Assembly: GCF_003014575.1 (NCBI RefSeq) | Contig: NZ_PYGF01000003.1 | Location: 62,001 to 126,000, forward strand | Source: Cecembia rubra | GTDB lineage: Bacteria > Bacteroidota > Bacteroidia > Cytophagales > Cyclobacteriaceae | Direction of reading: 5' to 3' | DNA length: 64,000 nucleotides | In this document: piece after piece, positions 37,089 to 49,300 of the stretch | Numbering within the stretch: the stretch's first letter is position 1 | How the letters are laid out: the number at the start of each line of letters is the position of its first letter | Translations under genes and position numbers: made by a program | Notes under the pieces: generated by a model | Seen by the model: only the letters and a program-made list of their open reading frames with translations | What the model was told of the DNA's origin: nothing | The model's database searches: none

Positions 37089-39206
37089 TTAGGCTTTTTC
37101 ACCTTTTACTTTCGCAATTACTGCTTCAGCGATGTTGGTAGGCACTGGCTCATAGTGGGAGAATGTCAAGGAAGCTGTTGCTCTACCGGAAGTGATTGTT
37201 CTAAGGTCTGTTACATAACCGAACAATTCAGACAACGGTACAGCAGCTTTGACAACGGTAGAAGTACCTTTGGTATCCATACCTTTCATCAAACCTCTTC
37301 TTCTGTTCAAGTCCCCTGTGATAGGACCTGTATATTCATCAGGAGTTACCACATCTACTGCCATAATTGGTTCCAACAATTGTGGCCTACACTTCTTAGC
37401 GGCTTCTTTGAAACCGATTCTAGCGGCCAATTCGAAGGAAAGTGCATCGGAATCCACATCATGGTAAGAACCGTGGAACAATTTCACCTTCATAGACTCG
37501 ATTGGATAACCTGCCAAAGGACCATTTTTCATGGCCTCTTGGAAGCCTTTCTGCACAGGAGCGATAAATTCTTTAGGGATCACACCACCTACGATAGCGT
37601 TCACAAATTCAAGCCCTGGTTTGATTTCACCTGTTTCAGGATCTGGATCTTTAGGTCCAAGTTCGAATACGATATCTGCGAATTTACCTTTACCACCAGT
37701 CTGCTTTTTGTAAACTTCTTTGTGTTCAACAGAACCGAATAGTGCTTCCTTATAAGCAACCTGAGGTGCACCCTGGTTGATTTCAACTTTGAATTCACGC
37801 TTCAGACGGTCGATGATGATTTCAAGGTGAAGCTCACCCATACCTCTCAAGATGGTCTGACCAGTTTCGTGGTCAGTATTCACCTGAAGGGTTGGATCCT
37901 CTTCTACCAGTTTGGAAATCGCCATACCTAATTTATCCACGTCAGCCTGGGTCTTTGGCTCAATTGCATACCCGATAACCGGATCAGGGAATACCATGGA
38001 CTCCATAACCACTTTGCGCTTTTCATCACAAAGGGTATCACCTGTTTTGATGTCTTTGAAACCTACTACGGCACCGATATCACCAGCTTCCAATCTCTCG
38101 ATTTGGTTTTGCTTGTTGGCATGCATCTGGAATACCCTGGAGATACGCTCTTTGTTGCCTGAACGGCTATTGAATACGTATGAACCGGACTCCAATACAC
38201 CTGAATAGGCCCTGACAAAGCAAAGACGTCCAACGAATGGGTCAGTAGCAATTTTGAAAGCCAATCCAACGAATGGATCATTGAAGTTAGGCTGGATCAA
38301 AACCTCTTCTTCAGAATCAAGTTTGGTAGCATAAAGATCGTCTTTGTCCAATGGAGATGGCAACAGTTCCATCACCAAGTCCAACATGGTCTGTACACCT
38401 TTGTTTTTGAAAGAAGAACCGCAGACCATAGGAACAATTTTCATGTCGATGGTAGCAGCACGTAATGCCTTCAGGATTTCAGCTTCTGTAATGGAATCTG
38501 GATCTTCGAAGAATTTCTCCATCAAAGACTCATCATACTCCGCCACAGCTTCCAAAAGGTGCTCTCTCCACTGGGCTACTTCTTCTTCCATGTCCTCAGG
38601 AATTGGAACCACCTCGTAGGTCATTCCAAGGTCCTGCTCATTCCAAACAATAGCTCTATTGTTGATAAGGTCAACAACGCCTTTGAATTTGTCTTCAGCA
38701 CCGATAGGAAGCTGTAAAGGAACAGCATAGCTTCCTAACATATCTTTCACTTGCTTACAAACATCAAGGAAGTTAGCACCTGCACGGTCCATTTTATTAA
38801 CGAATCCGATACGGGCTACTCTATAGTTATCAGCCAATCTCCAGTTAGTCTCAGACTGTGGCTCTACACCGTCCACAGCACTGAAAAGGAATACCAATCC
38901 GTCCAATACTCTCAAAGAACGGTTTACCTCTACGGTAAAATCCACGTGTCCCGGAGTATCGATGATATTGATCTGGTATTTGTTGTTTCTGTAATTCCAA
39001 AAAACTGTAGTAGCAGCGGAAGTAATGGTAATACCTCTTTCCTGCTCCTGCTCCATCCAGTCCATGGTAGCGCCACCTTCGTGAACCTCACCGATCTTGT
39101 GAGATTTACCGGCATAATAAAGAATACGTTCTGTGGTAGTTGTTTTACCTGCATCAATGTGCGCAGCAATACCAATGTTCCTTGTGAATCTTAAATCTCT
39201 TGCCAT
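37089..39206 (-). CDS. fusA: Elongation factor G
   Basis: EF-G drives translocation and, with RRF (frr at 59188), ribosome recycling. The 705 residues show the GTPase motifs [32 protein letters not shown] and NKMDRAGA, then domain II, domain III with [20 protein letters not shown] and a domain IV with [14 protein letters not shown]. The length matches EF-G1. No tuf follows, unlike in E. coli. It is 6 bases after rpsG. Confidence 0.98.
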   Translation of the reverse strand: MARDLRFTRNIGIAAHIDAGKTTTTERILYYAGKSHKIGEVHEGGATMDWMEQEQERGITITSAATTVFWNYRNNKYQINIIDTPGHVDFTVEVNRSLRVLDGLVFLFSAVDGVEPQSETNWRLADNYRVARIGFVNKMDRAGANFLDVCKQVKDMLGSYAVPLQLPIGAEDKFKGVVDLINNRAIVWNEQDLGMTYEVVPIPEDMEEEVAQWREHLLEAVAEYDESLMEKFFEDPDSITEAEILKALRAATIDMKIVPMVCGSSFKNKGVQTMLDLVMELLPSPLDKDDLYATKLDSEEEVLIQPNFNDPFVGLAFKIATDPFVGRLCFVRAYSGVLESGSYVFNSRSGNKERISRVFQMHANKQNQIERLEAGDIGAVVGFKDIKTGDTLCDEKRKVVMESMVFPDPVIGYAIEPKTQADVDKLGMAISKLVEEDPTLQVNTDHETGQTILRGMGELHLEIIIDRLKREFKVEINQGAPQVAYKEALFGSVEHKEVYKKQTGGKGKFADIVFELGPKDPDPETGEIKPGLEFVNAIVGGVIPKEFIAPVQKGFQEAMKNGPLAGYPIESMKVKLFHGSYHDVDSDALSFELAARIGFKEAAKKCRPQLLEPIMAVDVVTPDEYTGPITGDLNRRRGLMKGMDTKGTSTVVKAAVPLSELFGYVTDLRTITSGRATASLTFSHYEPVPTNIAEAVIAKVKGEKA

Positions 39207-39212
39207 TACTGA

Positions 39213-39680
39213 TTAAAATCTAAAGTGTGAGAATGCTTTGTTTGCTTCAGCCATTCTGTGGGTATCATCTTTCTTTTTAACAGCTGCACCTTCTCCTTTA
39301 GAAGCGGAGATGATTTCACCTGCAAGTCTATCCATCATGGTCTTCTCACCCCTTTTTCTGGCATAAGTAATCATCCACTTGATACCTAGGGACATTTTTC
39401 TTTCAGGTCTAACTTCCATTGGGACCTGGAACGTTGCACCACCAACCCTACGACTCTTCACCTCTACGGATGGAGTAATATTGTTAAGCGCTTTTTTCCA
39501 AACCTCAAGACCGTTCTCACCTACTTTTTGTTCTACCTTCTCGATTGCATCGTAGAAGATTTTGTAAGCAATACTCTTCTTACCATCTACCATCAGACAG
39601 TTCACGAACTTGGTTACCAAAGTATCGTTGAACTTAGGATCAGGAAGAATATATCTCTTCTTTGGTTTCGCTTTTCTCAT
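39213..39680 (-). CDS. rpsG: 30S ribosomal protein S7
   Basis: S7 starts assembly of the 30S head. The 155 residues start [20 protein letters not shown] and include [17 protein letters not shown] and the end [18 protein letters not shown]. It is 19 bases after rpsL. Confidence 0.98.
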   Translation of the reverse strand: MRKAKPKKRYILPDPKFNDTLVTKFVNCLMVDGKKSIAYKIFYDAIEKVEQKVGENGLEVWKKALNNITPSVEVKSRRVGGATFQVPMEVRPERKMSLGIKWMITYARKRGEKTMMDRLAGEIISASKGEGAAVKKKDDTHRMAEANKAFSHFRF

Positions 39681-39699
39681 TTCTTTGTAATGTTTTTAA

Positions 39700-40104
39700 T
39701 TATTTCTTTTTACCTGGTGCAGCTGCTGCTCCTGGTTTTGGTCTCTTAGCACCGTACTTAGAGCGACCTTGCTTACGGTCTTTAACTCCTGCAGTATCCA
39801 ATGCACCTCTGATAATGTGGTAACGTACACCTGGAAGGTCCTTCACACGACCACCTCTGATCAATACGATAGAGTGCTCCTGTAGATTGTGACCCTCACC
39901 TGGGATGTAAGCGTTCACCTCTTTACCATTCGTCAATCTTACCCTGGCCACTTTTCTCATCGCTGAGTTAGGCTTCTTAGGGGTGGTAGTGTACACCCTG
40001 GTACAAACACCGCGTCTTTGAGGACAAGCATCCAAAGCTCTTGATTTGGATTTGGTCTCTAGAGTGGTTCTACCTTTTCTTACTAACTGTTGTATAGTAG
40101 GCAT
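39700..40104 (-). CDS. rpsL: 30S ribosomal protein S12
   Basis: S12 controls decoding accuracy. The 134 residues start [20 protein letters not shown]. The two loops linked with streptomycin resistance read [15 protein letters not shown] and [13 protein letters not shown] and both keep the sensitive-type lysines. The tail is Ala/Lys-rich ([10 protein letters not shown]). It is first in its operon, with a consensus promoter 50 bases upstream. Confidence 0.98.
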   Translation of the reverse strand: MPTIQQLVRKGRTTLETKSKSRALDACPQRRGVCTRVYTTTPKKPNSAMRKVARVRLTNGKEVNAYIPGEGHNLQEHSIVLIRGGRVKDLPGVRYHIIRGALDTAGVKDRKQGRSKYGAKRPKPGAAAAPGKKK

Positions 40105-40154
40105 TAACTGATAGATTTATAAATACTTCCTTTAAACTTGTGAATTTTGGACTG

Positions 40155-40185
40155 CAAAGGTAGGGAAATCGATAAAACAAACAAA
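40155..40185 (-). promoter_or_regulatory. Promoter of the rpsL-rpsG-fusA-rpsJ operon
   Basis: On the minus strand TTTG (40182-40185), 19 bases, TACCTTTG (40155-40162). Sequence and spacing fit the Bacteroidota consensus exactly. Confidence 0.8.
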
Positions 40186-40355
40186 ATTAAGCTGTTGTAT
40201 TTTATTGAATATATTGTTATCGAAAAAAAAAGTCAGAAATATTTTGAAGTTCAAAGAAATAAATAGTTTTAACTATCATTCTAAGCATAGATGAGTTGAA
40301 AGGTAAGGGTGAAAAATCTTCCGGAAAAAGATTGTTACTAATAAAACAACATTTT
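40186..40355. other. AT-rich intergenic stretch
   Basis: No ORF, repeat or convincing hairpin was seen. It separates the rpsL promoter from the decayed peptide gene on the other strand. A TATTTTG at about 40236 is one base short of a -7 box for the plus strand. Confidence 0.5.
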
Positions 40356-40573
40356 ATGAAAAATTTAAACTTCTTGGACTGCTAAAATTTTCGCTATGGG
40401 TCTCAATTCCATTAATTTCACTAGCAGGTTGTAATGCAACTAGATATTCCGGCAGTGTCGGTTCACTTTCTTGTAATGCTACATCTTGTACTTGATCTAG
40501 ACCTGAGATAGCAAATCCTTGGGTAAAATTTAATGGGGTTACAAGTTATTGTTATGGTCAACCGACTCCATAA
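40356..40573 (+). pseudogene. Decayed small exported peptide gene (NVEALA-like partner of propeller lipoprotein)
   Basis: ATG at 40356 gives only nine codons. If one base is skipped in the A-run just after it, the frame continues LLGLLKFSLWVSIPLISLAGC, a good export signal ending in a lipobox-like Cys, then CNATSCT, a TGA at 40493-40495, and beyond it SRPEIANPWVKFNGVTSYCY to a stop at 40573. Thus a frameshift and an internal stop interrupt what looks like a 70-residue secreted Cys-containing peptide. Small exported peptides of this kind often stand beside 6-bladed propeller lipoproteins in Bacteroidota, and one follows here. The family name is a guess from context. Confidence 0.45.
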
Positions 40574-40632
40574 CTATCATTAAATAAACTGTCTTGAAAT
40601 TTTCAAGGCAGAATTCAAAAAATCAATTGTTT

Positions 40633-41622
40633 ATGATCAAATTTATTTGCCATCTGACTGTATTATTATTTGTTTTAGGTTGTTCAAAAGTTCAAACTGA
40701 AAAAATCCAATTATTCCCTACAGAAAAATTTTCAGACTATGATTTTGATTACTTCCTCTCCTCCCTCAGTTCGATGGAGTTTGTCAATGGTACCTTCTAT
40801 ATAACTGAATATGACTATAGCAGATTGTTAATTTTAGATAGAGACTTTTCGAAAAAACTTATTATAGATGATTCGTACGAGGATTCTGGGGTAAGCTATC
40901 CTACATTTTCAATCCCCATTAACAACAAAATAGCTGTCTATAATTCAGGCAAACAAAGGATTGATTTTTACACCAATGAAGGGAAATTTGTTGACAATTT
41001 ATCTTTAAAGGTGAATTCAGAGCTTTTAAATTTTTCTCAGCTAGACAATAAATTAGTCTACTCAATTTTACCAGATGACCTCCAAGGTCAATTTATTATC
41101 CATGATCAATACTCACATGAAATAAAAAGGTTTGGAGAATTAACCAACTTTTCATTCAACAAATTCCAAGAAATTCATAACAGCAAAGGTTATATTTTCC
41201 CTTTAAAAATGGGATTCATTACGGTTTTACCTACAACAGGTGAAATAACAATTTATGATTCAGATTTAAACTTATCCTATAGTACAAACATTTTAGAGAA
41301 AATAAATTTGAAATCTGTCAAGGACAATATTTACAGTTTTTACAAAACGACAACAAACAGCACCATCGATATTGTTTCAGATTGTAAATTATATGATGGC
41401 AAACTATTCATATTAATTTACAACAGAAAACCAGAGGAGAGACCTAATCCAAGACAAATTATTGTTTTCAATATTCATCAAAATGAAAAGATATGCTTAG
41501 AAAAAATTTATAATATCGGTGAGATAAACAGCTACTATTCAAAAATATGCATAATTCCACCCGACAAAATTGCAGCATTTGAATTGCAGACTAGCGACAT
41601 TCATATTTTTGAACTGGAATAA
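40633..41622 (+). CDS. 6-bladed beta-propeller lipoprotein (BF3164-like)
   Basis: From ATG 40633 the 329-residue product has a lipoprotein signal FICHLTVLLFVLGC with Cys16; the earlier ATG at 40594 adds 13 polar residues and is less likely. Repeats such as FVNGTFYITEYDYSRLLILD, IAVYNSGKQRIDFYTNEGKF and IIVFNIHQNEKICLEKIYNI show propeller blades. The gene is clearly more AT-rich, especially in third positions, than the ribosomal genes around it. It is on the plus strand in an otherwise minus-strand region, and a decayed small peptide gene precedes it. The role is unknown; related lipoproteins are abundant in Bacteroidota. Confidence 0.7.
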   Translation: MIKFICHLTVLLFVLGCSKVQTEKIQLFPTEKFSDYDFDYFLSSLSSMEFVNGTFYITEYDYSRLLILDRDFSKKLIIDDSYEDSGVSYPTFSIPINNKIAVYNSGKQRIDFYTNEGKFVDNLSLKVNSELLNFSQLDNKLVYSILPDDLQGQFIIHDQYSHEIKRFGELTNFSFNKFQEIHNSKGYIFPLKMGFITVLPTTGEITIYDSDLNLSYSTNILEKINLKSVKDNIYSFYKTTTNSTIDIVSDCKLYDGKLFILIYNRKPEERPNPRQIIVFNIHQNEKICLEKIYNIGEINSYYSKICIIPPDKIAAFELQTSDIHIFELE

Positions 41623-41635
41623 AGTGAGGCATAGA

Positions 41636-41962
41636 TTATGCCTCACCAAAGCCCCCACCAAAATTCATTGGGAAATTTGGACCTTCCATACCACCCTGAA
41701 TCTTGCCAAAAGACTGCTCATATTTTGCAATATTGTCTTTTAAAGCCGCCAAAAGCCTCTTGGCATGATCAGGGGTCATGATAATTCTGGACTTTACTTT
41801 TGCCTTAGGCACTCCCGGCATCAAGCGGATAAAATCAATGACAAATTCCGAATTGGAATGGGCAATCATGGCCAAATTGGAATAAATACCTTCTGCTACC
41901 TCCTCGGATAATTCCACATTAATTTGCTGATCTTCAGGGTTATTGTTTCCGTCTTTCATCAT
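41636..41962 (-). CDS. DUF3467 domain protein
   Basis: A small soluble protein of 108 residues (107 if the second ATG is used). The core reads INVELSEEVAEGIYSNLAMI, then SEFVIDFIRLMPGVPKAKVKSRIIM across two segments, then PDHAKRLLAALKDNIAKYEQ, which is the DUF3467 family. The tail is Gly/Phe-rich. DUF3467 genes are often found beside rpoC in Bacteroidota, which hints at a link to RNA polymerase, but no activity is known. It lies 61 bases past rpoC, behind a terminator. Confidence 0.88.
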   Translation of the reverse strand: MMKDGNNNPEDQQINVELSEEVAEGIYSNLAMIAHSNSEFVIDFIRLMPGVPKAKVKSRIIMTPDHAKRLLAALKDNIAKYEQSFGKIQGGMEGPNFPMNFGGGFGEA

Positions 41963-41967
41963 ATTTT

Positions 41968-42003
41968 GATTAAAAAAGGCCTGTATTTGACTACAGGCCT
42001 TTT
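41968..42003 (-). terminator. Terminator between rpoC and the DUF3467 gene
   Basis: AAAAGGCCTGTA (41974-41985) pairs perfectly with TACAGGCCTTTT (41992-42003) around a six-base loop, then T residues follow on the minus strand. Only a few bases remain before the DUF3467 start, so that gene relies on read-through or on a promoter inside rpoC. Confidence 0.85.
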
Positions 42004-42023
42004 AGTTTACAAATGATCTTTGA

Positions 42024-45000
42024 TTATTTAACAGCCTCTTTGGACCTTCTGACAGACCTGTCTTTTTCTGAAGACATTCTATCATACTCTTCCTGAGAGC
42101 CAACAATAATGTTCTTAAAATGTCTCTGTCCGGTACCTGCAGGGATCAAGTGACCTACGATCACGTTTTCTTTCAAGCCCAAGAGTTCATCACGCTTGCC
42201 TCTGATGGCTGCCTCACTCAAGACCTTGGTAGTCTCTTGGAAGGATGCAGCAGAAATAAAGCTTTCAGTTCCCAAAGAAGCAGCAGTAATACCTTGTAGT
42301 GTAGGCTGGGAAACAGCTGTCTCGGCATCTCTTACCTGTACCAGTTTCAAATCTTTACGCTTCAGACTGGAATTTTCATCTCTCAGTCTTCTTGCAGTAA
42401 TGATCATACCCGGCTTCAAAGTAGTGGAATCACCGGCATCCATAACAACCTTCTTATCAAGAATATTGTCATTTTCTTCTCTAAATGCCCACTTATCTAC
42501 TGTCTGCCCCTGTAGGAAGTTAGTATCACCAGGCTCAAGGATTTCAACTTTCTGCATCATCTGGCTTACAATCACCTCAATATGCTTATCGTTGATTTTC
42601 ACACCTTGAAGTCGGTAAACTTCCTGGATTTCATTTACCAAATATTCTTGGACAGCGGTAGGTCCTTTAATTGCCAAGATATCACTTGGAGTAATGGCTC
42701 CATCTGAAAGTGGCTCTCCCGCTCTGATAAAGTCATTTTCCTGAACAAGGATGTGCTTGGAAAGAGATACCATGTATCTTTTCTTCACACCATCTCTGGA
42801 TTCAATGAAGATTTCTCTGTTACCACGCTTGATACCACCATAGGTTACTACGCCGTCGATTTCAGAAACAACAGCCGGATTGGATGGGTTTCTTGCCTCA
42901 AACAATTCAGTTACTCTTGGAAGACCACCGGTAATATCTCTGGTTTTACCAACCGATCTAGGAATTTTCACAAGGATTTGGCCAGCTTTCACTTTTTCAC
43001 CTGCCTCTACAGCCAAGTGTGCTCCCACTGGAATGTTGTAAGCTTTGGATTCTTCTCCATAATTTACAACAACAGCCGGGTTTTTGGTCTTATCCTTGGT
43101 ATCAATGATTACTTTCTCTCTGAAACCTGTCTGATCATCGGCCACTTCTTTGTAAGTTATACCTTCAATAATGGCTTCGAACTCTACAGTTCCATCATAT
43201 TCAGAAAGAATCACTGCATTATATGGATCCCATGTACACAAAGAATCTCCTTTGGATACTTTTTGTCCATCTTTTACATTCAAGACAGCACCGTAAGGCA
43301 CATGGTTTGCCACCAATGTCTTGCCTGATTTTGGATCATTGATTCTGATCTCACCGGATCTACCCATAACAATAGATACCGCTTGACCTTCTTTGTTGGT
43401 AGTTTCAATCCATCTCAATTCCTCCTCAAACTCAACCACACCGTCAAATTTGGCATTGATACTTGCTTCAACAGAGATGTTGGAAGCTGTACCACCCACG
43501 TGGAAGGTTCTAAGAGTAAGCTGAGTACCAGGTTCACCGATGGACTGTGCAGCAATTACACCTACAGATTCACCGGCTTGTACCATTCTACCGGTAGCCA
43601 GGTTACGTCCATAACATTTCGCACAGACACCTCTTCTGGTTTCACAGGTCAATACGGAGCGGATCTCAACTTCATCTACAGAAGATTCGTCAACACGCTT
43701 CGCGATATCTTCAGTAATCTCGATTCCGGCAGGAATTAGCAATTCTTCTGTAATAGGATCAAATACATCATGTACAGAAACCCTTCCTAAGATTCTTTCA
43801 GAAAGTGGTTCTACAATCTCATCATTATCTTTTAGAGCGGAAACTACCAGACCTCTCAAAGTACCGCAATCCTCTTCAGATATGATCATATCTTGAGCTA
43901 CATCAACCAAACGACGTGTTAAGTAGCCGGCATCTGCAGTTTTCAATGCCGTATCTGCAAGACCTTTACGGGCACCGTGTGTAGAGATAAAGTACTCCAA
44001 TACATCCAGACCTTCCTTGAAGTTGGAAAGGATTGGGTTTTCGATAATCTCACCCACAGAACCTTGGAGGTTTTTCTGAGGTTTGGCCATTAGACCTCTC
44101 ATACCACCCAACTGACGGATCTGCTCTCTTGAACCTCTAGCTCCGGAGTGCATCATCATGTAGATGGCGTTGAAGCCTTGCTTGTCCTCCTCCATCTTCT
44201 TCATCAGAATATTGGTCAGGTTTGAGTTGGTCCTGGTCCAGATATCGATAACTTGGTTGTATCTTTCATTATCTGTGATCAGACCCATCAAGTAGTTGTT
44301 CCATACCTGATCTACTTCTTCCTTGGCCTTGCCAATCAATGGATTTTTCTCATCAGGAATGATAACGTCATTTAGACCCATTGAAAGACCGCCTTGGTAA
44401 GCCATTTGGAAACCAAGATTCTTGATGTCATCCAAGAACTGGGCAGTTCTGGCAACACCACATATTTTTACTACCTCAGAAATGATCTGCTGTAGTTTTT
44501 TCTTAGTCAATAATTCGTTTACAAATCCTACTTCCTCAGGAACGAATTGGTTGAAGATCAATCTACCTGCAACAGTATCAATAACCTTTTCTTCCAAAGA
44601 ACCATCTTCATTTCTGACCTTCACTTTACATTTGATCAGGGCATGCTTGGAGATTTGTCCTTCGTTAAGGGCAATGATTACTTCTTCCTCACCGTAGAAG
44701 GTCATTCCTTCACCCAAAACAGGCTCTTCAGGAGTGGATTTTTTTCCTTTTGTCACGTAGTACAGACCCAAAACCATGTCTTGGGAAGGAACAGTAATCG
44801 GGGCACCATTAGCAGGGTTAAGGATATTGTGTGAAGAAAGCATCAATGTAGATGCCTCCAAAATAGCCTCATGTCCAAGTGGAACGTGAACAGCCATCTG
44901 GTCACCGTCAAAATCAGCGTTGAATGCTGTACAAACCAATGGATGCAATTGGATCGCCTTTCCTTCGATCAACTTTGGTTGGAATGCCTGAATACCCAAT

Positions 45001-46334
45001 CTGTGCAATGTTGGGGCACGGTTAAGCAATACAGGGTGTCCTTTCAATACATTTTCAAGGATATCCCACACCACGGGATCTTTTCTGTCAACGATTTTCT
45101 TGGCAGATTTTACAGTCTTTACAATACCCCTTTCGATCAGTTTTCTGATGATAAATGGTTTGAAAAGCTCTGCTGCCATATTTTTAGGAAGACCGCACTC
45201 ATGGAGTTTCAGTTCTGGACCTACTACGATTACCGAACGGCCGGAGTAGTCCACCCTTTTACCCAAAAGGTTTTGACGGAAACGTCCCTGCTTACCTTTC
45301 AACATATCGGAAAGTGACTTAAGGGCACGGTTACCATCAGATCTTACCGCGTTTACTTTTCTGGAGTTATCAAACAGAGAATCAACTGCCTCCTGAAGCA
45401 TCCTTTTTTCGTTTCTCAAAATCACCTCAGGTGCTTTGATATCGATCAATCTCTTCAATCGGTTGTTCCTGATGATTACCCTTCTATATAGGTCATTTAA
45501 ATCGGATGTTGCAAATCTTCCACCATCCAAAGGAACCAATGGTCTCAATTCAGGCGGAATTACAGGAACCATTCTGACCACCATCCACTCTGGACGGTTT
45601 TCGATTCTGGTTCTGGCATCCCTGAAGGCCTCTACTACTTTCAATCGCTTCAAAGCTTCTGCTTTTCTTTGCTGGGAAGTATCGGTAGCTGCCTGATGCC
45701 TCAAGCTATAGGAAAGATCATCTAAGTCCAATCTTGCCAAAAGCATTTCCACCGCTTCAGCTCCCATTTTAGCAATGAACTTATTGGGATCATCATCATC
45801 CAGCATTTGGTTATCTTTTGGAAGTTTGTCCATGATATCCAAATATTCGTCTTCAGTCAAAAAGTCTAGGTACTGAACCCCATCTTCTGCTTTAAGACCA
45901 GCTTGGATGACCACATATCTTTCATAATATACGATTTGATCCAGTTTCTTAGTAGGTAGGCCAAGCAAATAACCGATTTTGTTAGGAAGGGACTTGAAAT
46001 ACCAGATATGCGCCACAGGTACCACAAGTTCAATGTGTCCCATACGCTCTCTTCTCACTTTCTTTTCGGTCACCTCAACACCACATCGGTCACAGATGAT
46101 GCCTTTATATCTTATGCGCTTGTATTTACCACAATGACACTCCCAGTCTTTGACAGGTCCGAAAATCCTTTCGCAGAACAATCCGCCCATTTCAGGTTTA
46201 TATGTTCTGTAGTTAATGGTTTCCGGCTGCGTTACTTCACCATGAGAGCTGTCCAGAATAGATTCTGGAGAAGCCAAACTAATAGTGACTCTGGAAAAGT
46301 CGTTGTTTAGTTTTTTATTTTTTCTGAACGCCAT
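42024..46334 (-). CDS. rpoC: RNA polymerase beta' subunit
   Basis: The 1436-residue catalytic subunit. The N-terminal zinc site is C66xC68 and C81xxC84 ([18 protein letters not shown]). The catalytic magnesium loop NADFDGDQM lies at 472-480. The second zinc site is in [13 protein letters not shown]. Other hallmarks are the bridge and trigger helices around [20 protein letters not shown] and [19 protein letters not shown]. The rpoB stop is 47 bases upstream. Confidence 0.99.
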   Translation of the reverse strand: MAFRKNKKLNNDFSRVTISLASPESILDSSHGEVTQPETINYRTYKPEMGGLFCERIFGPVKDWECHCGKYKRIRYKGIICDRCGVEVTEKKVRRERMGHIELVVPVAHIWYFKSLPNKIGYLLGLPTKKLDQIVYYERYVVIQAGLKAEDGVQYLDFLTEDEYLDIMDKLPKDNQMLDDDDPNKFIAKMGAEAVEMLLARLDLDDLSYSLRHQAATDTSQQRKAEALKRLKVVEAFRDARTRIENRPEWMVVRMVPVIPPELRPLVPLDGGRFATSDLNDLYRRVIIRNNRLKRLIDIKAPEVILRNEKRMLQEAVDSLFDNSRKVNAVRSDGNRALKSLSDMLKGKQGRFRQNLLGKRVDYSGRSVIVVGPELKLHECGLPKNMAAELFKPFIIRKLIERGIVKTVKSAKKIVDRKDPVVWDILENVLKGHPVLLNRAPTLHRLGIQAFQPKLIEGKAIQLHPLVCTAFNADFDGDQMAVHVPLGHEAILEASTLMLSSHNILNPANGAPITVPSQDMVLGLYYVTKGKKSTPEEPVLGEGMTFYGEEEVIIALNEGQISKHALIKCKVKVRNEDGSLEEKVIDTVAGRLIFNQFVPEEVGFVNELLTKKKLQQIISEVVKICGVARTAQFLDDIKNLGFQMAYQGGLSMGLNDVIIPDEKNPLIGKAKEEVDQVWNNYLMGLITDNERYNQVIDIWTRTNSNLTNILMKKMEEDKQGFNAIYMMMHSGARGSREQIRQLGGMRGLMAKPQKNLQGSVGEIIENPILSNFKEGLDVLEYFISTHGARKGLADTALKTADAGYLTRRLVDVAQDMIISEEDCGTLRGLVVSALKDNDEIVEPLSERILGRVSVHDVFDPITEELLIPAGIEITEDIAKRVDESSVDEVEIRSVLTCETRRGVCAKCYGRNLATGRMVQAGESVGVIAAQSIGEPGTQLTLRTFHVGGTASNISVEASINAKFDGVVEFEEELRWIETTNKEGQAVSIVMGRSGEIRINDPKSGKTLVANHVPYGAVLNVKDGQKVSKGDSLCTWDPYNAVILSEYDGTVEFEAIIEGITYKEVADDQTGFREKVIIDTKDKTKNPAVVVNYGEESKAYNIPVGAHLAVEAGEKVKAGQILVKIPRSVGKTRDITGGLPRVTELFEARNPSNPAVVSEIDGVVTYGGIKRGNREIFIESRDGVKKRYMVSLSKHILVQENDFIRAGEPLSDGAITPSDILAIKGPTAVQEYLVNEIQEVYRLQGVKINDKHIEVIVSQMMQKVEILEPGDTNFLQGQTVDKWAFREENDNILDKKVVMDAGDSTTLKPGMIITARRLRDENSSLKRKDLKLVQVRDAETAVSQPTLQGITAASLGTESFISAASFQETTKVLSEAAIRGKRDELLGLKENVIVGHLIPAGTGQRHFKNIIVGSQEEYDRMSSEKDRSVRRSKEAVK

Positions 46335-46381
46335 AATTGTTGAAGGGTATGTTAAGGGCCTTGCGGCCCATTAAATTAAAA

Positions 46382-49300
46382 TTAGTCAAGGGTAATTTCT
46401 AGAGCAAGACCTCTCAGCTCATGAACCAATACGTTGAAGGATTCCGGAATATTTGGTTTCGGAAGATTTTCTCCTTTCACGATGGCCTCATAGGCTTTAG
46501 CCCTACCTACCACGTCGTCAGATTTCACAGTCAAGATTTCCTGCAACACATGGGATGCACCAAATGCCTCCAATGCCCAAACCTCCATTTCTCCAAAACG
46601 CTGACCACCGAACTGGGCTTTACCACCCAAAGGCTGCTGCGTTATCAATGAGTATGGACCTATGGACCTTGCGTGCATTTTGTCATCCACCAAGTGGCCT
46701 AGTTTAAGCATATAGGCTATACCTACAGTCACCGGCTGATCAAATTTCTTACCGGTCAACCCATCGTATAGATATGTCCTACCGTAAGCTGGCAATCCTG
46801 CTTCTTCCAATTCGGCAGATACCTCTTCCATGGTTGCGCCATCGAAGATTGGAGTAGCATATTTCTTGCCAAGTTTAAATCCTGCCCAAGCCAATACAGT
46901 TTCGTATATCTGACCAATGTTCATCCTTGAAGGTACACCCAGAGGGTTCAAAACAATATCCATTGGCGTACCGTCTTCCAAGAATGGCATGTCTTCATCT
47001 CTCACGATTCTGGCAACAATACCTTTGTTACCGTGACGTCCTGCCATTTTATCCCCAACTTTCAACTTACGCTTCTTAGCGATGTATACTTTGGCCAATT
47101 GAACGATCCCCGCAGGCAATTCGTCTCCCACTTCAAGGGTAAACTTGTCCCTCTTAAATCTACCGGAGATTTCATTCCTTGAGTTAACATAGTTCTTAAC
47201 CAATTGCTGGATAAGCTTGTTGGTATGTGCATCTTCTGTCCAATCATCCAAGATGATGTCTGAAATCAAGTTAGCCTCTTCAGGCACATTGTAGTTAGAC
47301 TCATCTCTGTATGGGTTTTTGGATGGGAAGAGATTTTGCTCAATGTTTTTGACATTGAACTTCACTCCTTTGCTTATGATTTCGTCACCAAATTTGTGTT
47401 TTACTCCCTGAGAAGTCTTTCCATCAAGCAAAGTCACCAATTTGTTGATCATTTTGGCACGGATGCCCAAAAGATCCTTAGCGTATTGAGACTTCAACTT
47501 CTCAACTTCTGCTTTGGATTTCGCTCTAAGGTCCTTGTCTTTTTTAGGTCTGGAGAACAATTTGGTTTCGATAACCACACCGTTCAATGAAGGTGAAGCT
47601 TTTAGAGAAGCGTCTTTCACATCACCTGCCTTATCACCAAAGATTGCTCTCAAAAGCTTCTCTTCAGGAGTTGGGTCAGTTTCACCTTTAGGGGTGATTT
47701 TACCGATAATGATATCACCTTCTTTTACTTCAGCACCAACACGGATGATACCATTTTCATCCAAATTTTTCACAGCTTCCTCAGACACGTTAGGGATTTC
47801 AGAAGTCAATTCTTCTTCACCTCTTTTTGTATCCCTTACTTCAAGCTGGAATTCTTCAATATGGATAGAAGTAAAGATATCTTCTCTTACTACCCTTTCA
47901 GAAATTACGATCGCATCCTCGAAGTTATAACCTTGCCAAGGCATATAAGCCACTCTCAGGTTCTTACCCAAGGCTAACTCACCTTTGTTGGTTGAATAAC
48001 CTTCCACCAAAACCTGGCCTTTTGTTACCCTAGTACCCTTCAACACCAATGGTGAAAGGTTGATAGTTGTATCTTGGTTGGTCCTTCTGAATTTGATCAG
48101 GTTATATGTTTTGTACTGGTCACTGAAGTTAACCAATAATTCATCATCAGTAAGATCATACTTAATGGTGATTTTATTGGCATCTACATATTCAACCACA
48201 CCATCAGCTTCTGCCAAAATAAGTGCTCTGGAATCAGTAGCTGCTTTAGCTTCCAAGCCAGTACCTACAATTGGAGATTCAGGTCTCAACAATGGAACAG
48301 CCTGACGCTGCATGTTGGATCCCATCAATGCACGGTTAGCATCATCATGCTCCAAGAATGGAATTAAAGAAGCGGCCACAGATACAATCTGATTTGGCGC
48401 GACGTCCATGTAGCTAATTTCTTTTGGTTCCAGCACAGGGAAATCACCTTCAAATCTTGCTTTTACCTTTTCATTGATGAAGTTACCTTCAGTGTCCAAA
48501 GGTGCATTAGCTTGGGCGATGTTATTGTCATCCTCTTCTTCAGCAGTAAGGAAGACGATATCAGAAGCATCCATGCTTACTTTTCCATCCTTTACTTTTC
48601 TGTAAGGGGTTTCCAAGAAGCCCATGGAATTTACTTTTGCATGAACACATAGGGAAGAAATCAGACCGATGTTTGGTCCTTCCGGTGTTTCGATAGTACA
48701 AAGACGGCCATAATGGGTATAGTGAACGTCTCTAACCTCAAATCCGGCTCTTTCTCTGGAAAGACCACCTGGTCCCAATGCAGACAACCTTCTTTTATGC
48801 GTAAGTTCTGCAAGAGGGTTGGTCTGGTCCATAAACTGAGAAAGCTGGTTGGTACCAAAGAAGGAATTGATTACAGAAGAAAGCGTACGGGCATTGATAA
48901 GATCTACAGGTTTGAAGTCCTCATTGTCCCTTACGTTCATTCTTTCCCGAATGGTTCTGGCCATTCTTGCAAGACCCACACCAAACTGGCTGTAAAGTTG
49001 TTCACCTACTGTCCTTACCCTTCTATTGGAAAGGTGGTCAATATCATCCACTACTGCTTTGGAGTTGATCAATCCGATCAAGTATTTAACAATGCTGATG
49101 ATATCTTCGGTGGTCAGTACAATTTTTAAAGGATCTATATTTAGACCCAATTTTTTATTGATCCTATATCTACCTACTTCACCCAAATCATATCGTTTAT
49201 CAGAGAAGAAAAGTCCGTGAATTACTTCGCGGGCAGTAGCCTCGTCAGGGGCTTCTGTATTTCTCAATTGACGATAGATTACTTCAACTGCCTCTTTTTC

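Noticed and set aside
37155-37742. 195-residue plus-strand ORF opposite fusA
   Set aside because: Antisense shadow of a conserved gene; composition follows the fusA codons and no domain is visible.
42753-43328. 191-residue plus-strand ORF opposite rpoC
   Set aside because: Shadow of rpoC codons; no plausible protein features.
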